Positions 23,448 through 32,388 of a stretch of 52,500 bases of DNA are shown one piece after another. Both the position numbers and the translations under genes were made by a program. How positions within the stretch are numbered: the first letter of the stretch is position 1; each line of letters begins with the position of its first letter. A model generated the notes under the pieces. It saw only the letters and a list, made by a program, of their open reading frames with translations. It did no database searches and was not told the DNA's origin. This DNA comes from Trachelipus rathkii (Eukaryota > Arthropoda > Malacostraca > Isopoda > Trachelipodidae), in contig JABUQX010131280.1 of the NCBI GenBank assembly GCA_015478945.1, positions 1 to 52,500 on the forward strand, written 5' to 3'.

Positions 23448-23834
23448 ATGGATCCCGGAAACTATGAAAATTCGATGTTGACGCGGGACACGGAAAGGTG
23501 CTTCAAATTCATCGAGGATCTCAAGAAACAGGCGGTCGTAATAGAGTTAATTATTAGAAATGGCTTTAAAGAAATCGATGAACGTTACGTTAAAATTCAG
23601 GACGAACTCCACCGCCTCCATGCCAAAAACGAACGGATAAGTTCGCGCAACGCCGAAATCGCGGAGAGGCTAAAGGACGTAAAAGAAACTTTGATCAATT
23701 ACGACGAAAACAGTTTGGGTGATGCGGCGAGTCGACAAATGAAAAAGTTAAAGCACAAAATTGAAAAAATTAAAGAGAGGACGAAATTAAAAAAACTAAA
23801 AAAGAAAGCTTTATCGCATCGCTCGAAGAATTAA
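23448..23834 (+). CDS. small coiled-coil protein with basic tail, 128 aa
   Basis: A single-exon ORF from ATG 23448, 265 bp after the 349-aa gene and in the same orientation. Residues about 10-80 show heptad-like spacing of Ile/Leu/Val with many Glu, Lys and Arg, suggesting one long helix or coiled coil. The tail (about 98-128) is dominated by Lys and Arg, including KLKKLKKK, and could bind nucleic acid or act as a nuclear signal. It resembles the C-terminal helical part of its upstream neighbour in general character but not clearly in sequence. There is no signal peptide or membrane segment. The family is unknown. Confidence 0.65.
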   Translation: MDPGNYENSMLTRDTERCFKFIEDLKKQAVVIELIIRNGFKEIDERYVKIQDELHRLHAKNERISSRNAEIAERLKDVKETLINYDENSLGDAASRQMKKLKHKIEKIKERTKLKKLKKKALSHRSKN

Positions 23835-24513
23835 AGTCCGCTCGATAAATTTTGCTAAGAGCCGCGGGGTAGAAACATTGTCTTTATGTAAACCCGACTA
23901 ACTTTACGTATTTATCATTGCTTTCTGAGGTTTGTTTACGTATAAAATTGTTTAGAAAAAATTGTTGCTTTTTTTTATTAACTTATTATTATTATACTTC
24001 CTTTTTTGTTAGTTTGAAACAAACGTAAGAAACCTATCGTGTTAAAAATATGTTTTTAAATACAAAAAAAATAATAATATTTTTTTCAAAGTTAATTTTT
24101 TTTAAGATTTTGGATTTAGACCTTCTACTTCTATGTAGTTCCAGCTAAACGTCACTATATGAGGTTTAACGATAGCGTCGTTCGTTCGTTCGTTCGTTTT
24201 TCCGGGTGGCGTTCGTGAGTCAACGATATGACGCGCTGAGGGCCGGCTGATTATATTTTTTAGGGTTTCGCGCAGTCCCGCTGGGGTCGGTGAGCCGGAT
24301 TTGATGAAACGAGGCGTTGTGTAAGGCGGACGCTCTAACGTATCCGAGCCAATAAAATTCGAAACATATTTGCAACATTAGCAATACGCGAGGGGTTTGT
24401 ATGTTAGCAGTAAGAACATTATTTCTTTAACCAATAGCGGTTATTCGAGTGCAGACAGCCACGTAAACGACGATTCCGATGGGGGGAATAGTACAGGGGT
24501 TAACAAAACTGGG
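23835..24513. other. intergenic spacer, A+T-rich then CpG-rich
   Basis: The first ~300 bp are A+T-rich with T and A runs. From about 24170 the DNA becomes CpG-rich, starting with a (TTCG)n tract at 24177-24198 and continuing with CGC/GCG-rich sequence. This belongs to the upstream region of the spliced gene. No gene is seen; the 89-codon frame at 24397-24666 starts with TTG and overlaps the promoter. Confidence 0.5.
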
Positions 24514-24640
24514 TTGGAGCTCCAATGCGGGGAACCAATCGTGCTCGAAGTGGCTTTGCGAACTCAGCAAAGTGGGCGGGATAGCACCCACGGCTGGGAA
24601 TATATATATAAGCCATGGCGACTGAAAATTCATTCAATTT
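24514..24640 (+). promoter_or_regulatory. core promoter: CCAAT boxes, GC box, TATA box, initiator
   Basis: The order is CCAAT at 24522-24526, inside the palindrome TTGGAGCTCCAA at 24514-24525, then a second CCAAT at 24535-24539. A GC box GGGCGG follows at 24574-24579, then a TATA element TATATATATAAG at 24601-24612 and an initiator-like TCATT at 24630-24634. TATA to putative start is about 30 bp, the expected distance, and leaves a 5' leader of about 98 nt before the ATG at 24730. Spacing and order are those of a strong RNA polymerase II promoter. Confidence 0.65.
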
Positions 24641-24729
24641 CTTCGAAGTGTGAGACAGAGAGGTAAACTCACTGTTAGTTCGAATACTCTATTCGCGTAA
24701 TATATCATAGGGTGTCGTCTTGAAAGAAT

Positions 24730-26375
24730 ATGTCTTCAAAACTCAACGAAGAAATTGTGACCGCGAGAATAACCAAACCTTCGGCAGCGGCGATGAGTAG
24801 CGATGATTCTTGGTGCGCCGAAGATATCGAGCATAGTTACGGAATAAAAATTAAATTTAGAAAAAACGAAAAGGAGGAGAATGACGACGATAAAGCGAAA
24901 AGATTTAAATCTAGCAAAGAAGCGTCTTCGAGTGTTGAAAATATGGGCAAAAATAGAAATCCTAAAGGAAAAAATCTTCTCGAACTTACGGAAGATGTGG
25001 TCGCAACCTCGGAAAAATCGGGTAAAAATTCTAAAAAACTAGCAAAGAAAGGTCGATCAAAACGAAGAAAAAAAGAAAAATCCTCTCAGCATCCGTCTAA
25101 CGATATTCTCAAAGAAAAAAAGGAAAAGACCATTCTCCCCTTAAAGAAAAGAAATTATCTTGCACCGCAGCTCCCTTACAAGGAAAGGAAAAGTCGTCTT
25201 CTTCTTTTTCCTATGGAGGAAATGGGTAGGAAAAATTGAATTATTCGCTCGTTTCTGTACCATTATATTTTGAAAAAAATTGTAATTATCATCAATCATT
25301 TATTTTAGAAGGAAATGTAACTGATTTTTTCTCATTTTTATTTTCTCACAGCAGGTCGTTGGCTTCCTGAATCTAGCGATCGAAGTAAAATCGATTCCTT
25401 GCTGAATATCTGCCACCACCCAACTGTCATTTCGAACGATCCATCAGGAGCAGCGAGAGCAGCAGCATCATCATCGGCGGTTTTAGAAACAAACAGTTTG
25501 ACGGAAATCAAAGACGTCGTAGTAGACAGATCTATCGAGTGGAATGAAAAAAATTACATGGAGCTCTCATAAAGCTACAAAGTGGGATTTATTATAATAA
25601 TATAGAGTATATAAGTTTCTTTTTTAATAAAAGTAGGGGGATTATATATATATATATATATAAAACACGCCGTTGAAAAACTCTTTGATTATAAAAAACA
25701 ATAATTTATATTACTTTTAGCGCTAAAACATTTAAAGTATTCACCATTGATATTAATAATCTAAATATTTCAGATGCCGGATTGGATTTGAGAATATCTC
25801 GAAAGGAATCGAGTCCCTTATCTGAAAACGAAAGCTTGTCCGATTATTTGAAGGAGGTGGAAAAAAATACACTTTTCGATCAGGATTTACATTGTTTTCC
25901 GCGGTTGGCGCCTAAAGAAAACCCCGCTCTCCTCCCGAGTTTGTTCGACGAAGCACCCGTGCGGCAACAACAACAGAAGAAATATTATCACTACCATGAT
26001 CGAATTAGTTCGACGAATGGGAATCGTCATCAGTTCGTTCGGGTTGACGGAGAGGTCGAGAATCGCTCGGATATCCCAGTATTTAGATACGGTAAGTTTA
26101 ATTCTAGCCAACTCGTTTTATGATCAACGCTCGATAAATAACAGTTTTTACTCTAAATAAATCATCCTGTTATTTTAATATAAAAATACGAATTTACAAT
26201 TTTTCAGATTTTGGAATGCGTTCGGGACATCTTGGTGAAAAGGAAGGTTTTAATAGATCTTTGACGCAAAGGTCAAATTTCCACTACAAATCTCACTCTT
26301 TTAAAAATTTAAAGAATAAAGAACACCACATGTTGTATAATTCGGAAGCGAATTTTACTCAAGAATATACTAGGA

Positions 26376-26416
<41 letters not shown>

Positions 26417-26469
26417 TCGCAACAACAACTTTACGAAGAAACGTCCGACGCCGGATTTCTTCAATATCT

Positions 26470-26507
<38 letters not shown>

Positions 26508-26728
26508 TACCGCTACAATCGCGTATGTTTGTTCCAGAATACACCCAGCAGCGACCGTGTATTTTTTATCAAGAAGGTGCGAGCGACGTAGGAAAACTCG
26601 AATATCTTCAGCAAAATCATCGTCGACAAACGCTTTGTTTCCTCATGAAGGAAACCGAATTTTTAGAAATTACCAACATCTTTCTTTTTATTCGTATAGT
26701 TTTTTTTAAGACGTTACATCATTCTTAA
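24730..26728 (+). CDS. spliced Lys-rich/Gln-rich protein gene, unknown family
   Basis: Exons read from the sequence are 24730-25225, 25774-26091 and 26208-26728 (stop TAA). The donors are G|GTAGG and G|GTAAGT, and the acceptors are TTTCAG in both cases. Both junctions are phase 1 and restore an Asp codon; the joined frame is 445 codons including the stop (444 aa). Exon 1 has an acidic Trp-containing N-terminus (about 24-33) and then a long Lys/Arg-rich, low-complexity segment (about 55-155) typical of nuclear or nucleolar proteins. Exon 3 is polar with a QQQQKK patch. Exon 4 holds two CAG-encoded Gln tracts and a repeated module. No catalytic domain is recognised. A nuclear regulatory role is an inference from composition. 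An alternative terminal exon lies in the first intron. Confidence 0.6.
25355..25572 (+). CDS. alternative terminal exon with stop
   Basis: A pyrimidine-rich tract ends in two tandem acceptors (GCAG/CAG; AG at 25350-25351 and 25353-25354). Joined to the phase-1 donor at 25225, the frame reads through 72 codons (Arg-Trp-Leu-Pro near the start, Ala/Ser-rich in the middle) to TAA at 25570-25572. None of the internal GT dinucleotides I checked before the stop is in the phase needed to rejoin the exon at 25774. An AATAAA at 25626-25631 sits about 55 nt after the stop. Including this exon therefore ends the protein at 237 residues and the transcript nearby. The tandem NAGNAG acceptor would add or drop one Gln. 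Confidence 0.5.
25626..25631 (+). terminator. intronic poly(A) signal of the short isoform
   Basis: An exact AATAAA lies 54 nt after the stop of the alternative exon and before the (TA)n tract at 25642-25662. It fits 3' processing of the short transcript. Confidence 0.45.
25642..25662. repeat. short (TA)n tract in intron
   Basis: An uninterrupted TA run of about 20 bp between the intronic poly(A) signal and the next exon. Confidence 0.85.
26378..26413 (+). repeat. (CAG)12 polyglutamine tract 1
   Basis: Twelve uninterrupted CAG codons followed by CAA, giving 13 Gln in a row in exon 4. The tract is preceded by a module containing FTQEYTRK. Confidence 0.95.
26471..26506 (+). repeat. (CAG)12 polyglutamine tract 2
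   Basis: Twelve uninterrupted CAG codons, exactly as many as in tract 1, preceded by one more CTG-ended codon context (LQYLQQ). It lies 93 bp after the start of tract 1 and is followed by the second copy of the F-x-x-E-Y-T module. Confidence 0.95.
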
Positions 26729-26796
26729 AATACTGAAGTTATGTAAGATAAGTAAACCTTCTACTATTTTTTTCATTTATTTTTATTTATTTTTAG

Positions 26797-27307
26797 TTGG
26801 TACATACAACAAGAGATAAGAACTTAATTAGCTCATAGCAACAGCAATCCACATTTACGTTCCCAGATTATACCCCCCGGAGAACAGATGACCAGATAAG
26901 CTAGCGCGCACACGCTGTCCACGAATTTTTTTGTATCCCAGAATATACACACGGGACCAGATACCAGCGAAAGCCAGCGCTAGCACAGCAGCAGCTAGCG
27001 AAACAACCTTTACCGAGTCTTCTTATTACGAGAAATCGATTCGTTACTACGTGAAACACGCATCTCTATGCGGTCCTCCGAATACATCTTATTCCCAAGG
27101 GTGTCGCAAACAAACAAACGCCAATCATGTCTTTTACGAATGGACAATAACCCGAAGTCTTCCCAAAGCGTCACATTCAGCACAGCAGCTCAGCAGCAGC
27201 CGAGGCAACGTAGCACTGCGCAGCAGCAGATATCTGTCGAGAGAGATAAAAACTGGTGCGGGGCGCCACATGGAAATGCCGGTCTCCTAAAAAGCTTAGG
27301 TGATTAA
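26797..27307 (+). pseudogene. degenerate continuation of the Gln-rich module
   Basis: A pyrimidine tract ending TTTTTAG at 26796 looks like a splice acceptor, and the DNA after it resembles exon 4. Copies of the F-x-x-[ED]-Y-T motif can be read near 26855-26870 and 26930-26950, but in different frames. Gln/Ser-rich CAG-containing sequence follows (27180-27235). No single frame runs throughout: one frame covers 26931-27290, starting at a TTG, and another covers 27068-27307. Either this is decayed tandem sequence or the assembly contains indels in a real 3' exon. I cannot choose between these from the sequence. Confidence 0.4.
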
Positions 27308-27623
27308 TAGCTACCAAACTCGTTACTTACGATAACAGAAAAAAGGCGTCACCCACCAAGCCGCAGGCGTCCGTGAAACGTGACATGCGTTGTGGTGCGG
27401 TAGTCGCAGTGGTATCGAATCATGCGAACGAAGGAACAACCGAGGACCACCATAGAGACGGACGAAGCGGACCGGTGGTTGGGTAGGCCGAAAGAAAAGA
27501 AAAAGAAAGAGCGGGGCAGGCGAATCCCGATAGCCGAAGAAACTAAGGAAGATGACATCATATATATATATAAATATAAGCTCTATAAATTTAAGCTGGC
27601 CCTCAGCTTGAAGCTGGGCGACG
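27308..27623. other. G+C-richer downstream segment with a small ORF
   Basis: Composition stays near that of the spliced gene. An ATG frame at 27422-27664 starts hydrophilic and very Lys/Arg/Glu-rich and then runs into TA-repeat-derived Ile/Tyr codons, so its end is not credible. It may be a further exon or untranslated region of the upstream gene. Confidence 0.3.
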
Positions 27624-27785
27624 CGCCATATATAAACTATATATATAATATTATATATATATAGTAAGTTTAAATTGTGATTCGGCACAAACTCTATATA
27701 GGTACTATGACGCCCTACTTATATATATAATAATATACTATATCATAATATTATATATATACTAATGGTATTTATTATATTATTT
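27624..27785. repeat. interrupted (TA)n block
   Basis: Alternating A and T at about 27624-27663 and again at 27718-27765, separated by about 50 bp of unique sequence. This marks the right edge of the coding-grade part of the window. Confidence 0.8.
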
Positions 27786-29812
27786 ATTTATTCGGGCATG
27801 TATTTTAATCAGGGGAATTTCGCATGTAGCTCTCAATATCACAAATATCTAAAAATAAAGGGTATTTTCATTCGCACTCGGAAAAGTACGAGAATTCGAG
27901 TTAGAAGAGGATTCTGATGACGACTTGTTTAGGGAAAAGATTTCGACAACTTTTCTGAGAAACTGATTGAGAATGAGTGGACTAGTGCCTGTTTATAACC
28001 TCAAGCAGGGAAAGTGACAGTAATTGAGCTACAGATTGAAATCTAGCAATTATTAAATATGTGAAAGGCGTGCTTTGTTGTGTAAGCATAAAAGCTTGAA
28101 ATTAACTGTTGAAGCAATTCCCCTGCAAATAGTATCCTTAATCCAGGGTGGTTTGGGATCCAGAGCTTCTATATTCGTGTATCTGCCGGCATGGACAGCG
28201 CAACCGCACACTTGTGTGATCGTAATTATTCTCGGAACGGGAGGGCAAAGTGAATCTGGGTTAATAAAATATCTAGACTTAGCAAACACAAGGAAAGCGG
28301 AAAAATGTCAGAAAGAAATAAATAAAAGAGAAAAGGGATGCCTACTCACTGCAGCTTTAAGAACGATCAGATTTACTTTTGAAACTCAATGTTAAACCTC
28401 AAAATTCTCAAAACTCTAACTGACGAATCCGCAAACGATAATTAACCCATAAAAGGATGGATATAGTAAATTTGCAAAAATTTAGTTATATGGATGATTT
28501 ATTGTTTCGTCGACGTTGAAATTCTGAGTTTTGTGACGGGCTAGGAAAGTTATCCGTCTCTTTCTTAAACACGGACTACTCATACAACATACTACAGCGA
28601 TATTATTTGAAAGCAAGAAAGTATGATAGTTGAAAACATAAAGTATTCATAGTTATAATCTCCATCACAATATCATCACCAAGTTAGATTTCTCCACAAC
28701 GTTGAATGTAAGGGATACCTCAATTCATGTCGTGTGACATCATGTGTCTAAAGCCAAATTTTTTAGTCTGCGGTCGAACCTCTCACTGACGTCATACAGG
28801 CGAACTATCAGAGTGAAGACTTATTTATGGAAATGGAATGTATAGAGTAGAAAATGGAACCTATCACCCAGAAAGATGTTCATTGTGTCATGAGACGATA
28901 CTGGTACCAGATCGCTAAAGAACTATCTGTTGTCCATTTCTCTCGAGCGGAGTGGAAAACAACACTAAAAGCTCCGTCTATCATTCAACTTAGAGAAGAT
29001 GTTGTGACATCTCAAACAAGAGTCAGCGGAAGTTCTCTCAAAATATAGATCAATTGCGGGCACACTTTAATCCTTCGACCATGGCTCAGTAAACTAAATA
29101 AAAACAGATATGAAATTACGCCGCCGCCTTAGAATTACCAAGTGGGTGTTCCGTGAACTTTTAGTAATTTACACTCGCGGACTTATTCTTAACATTAGTG
29201 TTAAGTTGCAAGAAGTTAATGAATTCTCTCTGCTAGTGCGGCCGTTCTGATGATAAATAAATGTCTTCCCAGCTCATATAATTCTTTTCAACCATTTGTA
29301 TCATATCCTTTGTCACTTTCAATCAATTTAAAAGATTATTATACATAATCAGCAAACACTTGTTTTGTCATCCTCTTCGTAATAAACTCTGAGAGAGGTT
29401 ATCTACCAATCCTCAAGACACTAACGTCAGGAATAAAATAATAGATGAGAGACAGCGATAGATGAGACAACATTGATCTGCGCTGCAGTCGTATTATAAT
29501 TAAATGGGTAAACGTCGGGTAAATTTGTTTTGGTACCAAATAAACAAGTCAGAATCGAGTCGAAATTATGAACGAACCACTACGCTACAATTGTAAACGA
29601 ACTAATTCGTTTTACCTATCAGGACACATCAGACGTGGACCAGGGTGTTTAGTAACGTAAAACCTAGTGACCTCTCCAAGCATCGGATCATTAATTTACT
29701 TTGCTCCACAGAAATAAACTTTGAAAACTTCCATTTCTACTCTTAATTGCTCATGATAGGAATTGGCATGCCGGAATAACATCTCATAAATTGAAGAGGC
29801 ACTATATAGGTA
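27786..29812. other. gene-empty DNA
   Basis: No supportable gene. A 64-codon ATG frame at 28854-29048 is hydrophilic with no recognisable motif. The 106- and 78-codon frames near 28.05-28.4 kb overlap on opposite strands, and the plus-strand one lacks an ATG start. Confidence 0.45.
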
Positions 29813-29823
29813 TCATATATAAA

Positions 29824-29875
<52 letters not shown>

Positions 29876-30288
29876 ATTAGATTAAGTCTCAAATGATAGT
29901 GGTAATTTGACACATTTTCCCGAAAAGTTATACGTGCGCGCCGCCCCTGTATTCTGATACTACCTGCTTCTCAGCCGGTATATATTATATATACCTCAGT
30001 ACCTGGATACATGTGTGGATAGGAAACTTATATATTATATATATAAAAATTAGTATATATATTATATATATATATATATATTATATATATATATATTAAT
30101 TATACTAATATATATATATATATATAAATATATATATAAAATATATTAATATTATATAATAATATATATATATTTATATATATATATATATATAATATGA
30201 TATATATCATAGTATATGGTGGTCTAAGGACATTTGATGAGTTTGATATATGTATATACATATATATTATATATATAAGATATATATT

Positions 30289-30332
<44 letters not shown>

Positions 30333-30803
30333 ATAAGTATTAGACGAAATTATATATATATAATATATATGTAATAGTAATTAAGTGTCACGCTTATTCT
30401 GATATATATTGTATACCGGCCGCCGTGCCTCGTCACTACTATAATACTACCTAGCCTGCTGGCCGTAATATAGGGTAGTCAATAACTAATCAAATTTATA
30501 GATATATATAATAACAGTCTCGTTACTGAGGATTCTATAAGATATGTATTTTTACTTTATATATATATATATATATTACTCATATTAAATAATCGGCTAT
30601 ATATATATTTATATATAATATGAATTGAATGTATAGGCACTAAGAAATTATAATAAATCAAATATATATATAAATTATATAGTATATTATATATTTATAT
30701 ATATATAATACTACTGCTAAATATATATATTATATATATATATATTATAATATATATATTATATAATATATATATATATATATATATAATTAGTATATTA
30801 TTA
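29813..30803. repeat. large (TA)n-dominated block, about 1 kb
   Basis: This is the longest A/T dinucleotide region in the window. (TA)n arrays of varying length alternate with short unique pieces, including abrupt G+C-rich islands at about 29930-29965 and 30413-30470. Units slip phase often. The mix of near-pure TA and isolated GC patches could be a real fragile satellite-like region or a poorly resolved assembly segment. Confidence 0.85.
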
Positions 30804-31180
30804 GGGAGGGGCTCTTGGTTTCACCCGGCTTTTGGACACGCTGAGTCAAAGCCAAATTACCGGGCGCCTCAATAAACTAGTCCTGTACCTTCCGAGGTTC
30901 ACTTGACCCGGCTATCTTAGTGGCGCGATATTGGTGCCCTTTTAATGCTGTCTTTTGTCGGTGGATGATAATACCGCAGCGGCTAGGGTTCGAGGAACTT
31001 ACCACTCGCGTATCACAGCACCTTTACGACGCCCTCGTAGCACAAGGGGTGCATGTGTCTGAGCACGAGTTTTGTGTGCGATCTTGGTAACTCCAGGCTA
31101 TGATTCGTGTTCTGCAGATCTAGCTATCTCTCTTCGCTCAGCCAACCTGTTGCGCTGGGAATCTCTTCCATCTGTCGTGT
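30804..31180. other. G+C-rich island after the TA block
   Basis: The base composition jumps to roughly balanced right at the end of the (TA)n block. No long ORF is present and I recognise no RNA gene. It may hold part of an exon or promoter. Its sharp left edge is also compatible with an assembly junction. Confidence 0.4.
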
Positions 31181-32025
31181 GTCCCTGCTGAATTTAATCT
31201 CCCTCACTTTAGAAGCCCGCCGTCTGTGCTCATCTGCGTGATTTTGCGCTAGGAGATAGAAGGACACTTGGAGTGATGCATACACCCCCCTTCCGCCCTT
31301 GAAATAGGGCTGTTTTTTTTTATCTTTTTCATTAGTCCCCTTTTTCGGGTTACATGATTCACTCACCGTTGCTCTGTGAGTTGATAAATGTATGACAGAA
31401 AGGTAAGAAATATGCAAATATATATACCTATATAATATATATATATATCCAATATCATATATATATACTCTATATATACCTGAGAACAACTATTATTAGC
31501 TCTCACCTCCGTATAATACTCGTATAGTATATAGTGTAGATAGTATAAATATATTCCACTTATAGTATCTATTTACTGTGTTTATTAGGTTATATCTTAT
31601 TACTTATAGTTTATTATACCAGTATCAGATAGTACGCATTTTGACAGATTCAGGTATAATATATATAGAGTACCACTAAGATATATTCGACTACAAATAA
31701 ATACTATATCTCTCAAATAATATTGAGTATAAAGTGAAGTGAAATATATAGATTTTTACTACGATCCTATATATGTGCAAAAGATATCATTGATATATAT
31801 TATACTTATATAGTCATTTAGTATAGTAACGATATTAATATCTTTTACGGCTCGTATCGTATGCCCCGAATTACCAATAACGAATATAATACTCTCAGGT
31901 TACATCTTATATTATATATTCCTCCAAATTCGTAAAAGTAGATACTGTGAAACACGGTACTATTCATCCCGCTATATCATTTCTAAAAAATTTTTTCTGT
32001 TTTTCTTTTTTGTTTTTATTTTTAG
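31181..32025. other. A+T-rich DNA with scattered TA runs
   Basis: No gene is seen. The 121-codon minus-strand frame at 31124-31489 gets much of its N-terminus from TA-repeat codons and is not convincing. The last ~50 bp form a long polypyrimidine tract ending TTTTTAG, which is a good splice acceptor for the segment that follows. Confidence 0.4.
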
Positions 32026-32388
32026 AAATTTGTCGGGGGAAGCTGGTGCGGTGCCGTGCGATCAAATGGACCTGCACCAGCGCACTTCGTCAGCCCGTAC
32101 GCTCGCAACGCGCGACCCAACTGCTACGGTAAAGACTGATTTGTTGACTACGCTAACTCCACAACGGGGTATTCGACAAACTTGAATAATCTGGGCTCCG
32201 GAACTTACGCAGACCGCACCATTCCACACCTCTACCGCCCCCCGCACCGCCACGTCGTCACTCGCACACACCCGCACACAGATTCAGACCACCCTCACTT
32301 TAACTTCCTCCACATCCGCACCAAATTGGTCGCGATCGGCAATCACTTAATATTATATAGTATAGCATTATTTATAATTAAATTTTGA
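32026..32388 (+). pseudogene. exon-like open segment with one internal TGA
   Basis: After a strong polypyrimidine tract and AG (32024-32025), one frame stays open for 121 codons to the stop at 32386-32388, except for a single TGA at 32137-32139. The G+C content and the Pro/His/Thr/Asn-rich residues stand out from the A+T-rich surroundings. A donor-like GTAAAG at 32129 just before the TGA would instead make a 103-nt exon (32026-32128). Possibilities are a real exon plus chance frame, a coding exon with a base error at the TGA, or a pseudogene. I do not recognise a domain. Confidence 0.35.

Noticed and set aside
20705..23834. Naming the cluster as a polinton or other complete virus
   Set aside because: No polymerase, integrase, packaging ATPase or capsid motif is visible, and the cluster is too short for a complete element.
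24397..24666. 89-codon frame upstream of the spliced gene
   Set aside because: Starts with TTG and overlaps the CCAAT, GC and TATA promoter elements and the putative start site.
24730..26728. Assignment of the spliced gene to an insect sex-determination splicing factor
   Set aside because: The stop-exon layout is suggestive, but there is no Arg-Ser domain or Pro-rich tail and no sequence I recognise from that family.
27323..27688. 121-codon minus-strand frame ending in TA-derived Tyr/Ile codons
   Set aside because: Part of it is made from (TA)n sequence, and plus-strand sequence explains the G+C-rich part better.
28053..28395. 106-codon plus and 78-codon minus frames
   Set aside because: They overlap on opposite strands, the plus frame lacks an ATG start, and no domain is seen.
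30950..31010. GGGTTCGAGGA resembling a tRNA B box
   Set aside because: No matching A box or acceptor stem lies at the right distance.
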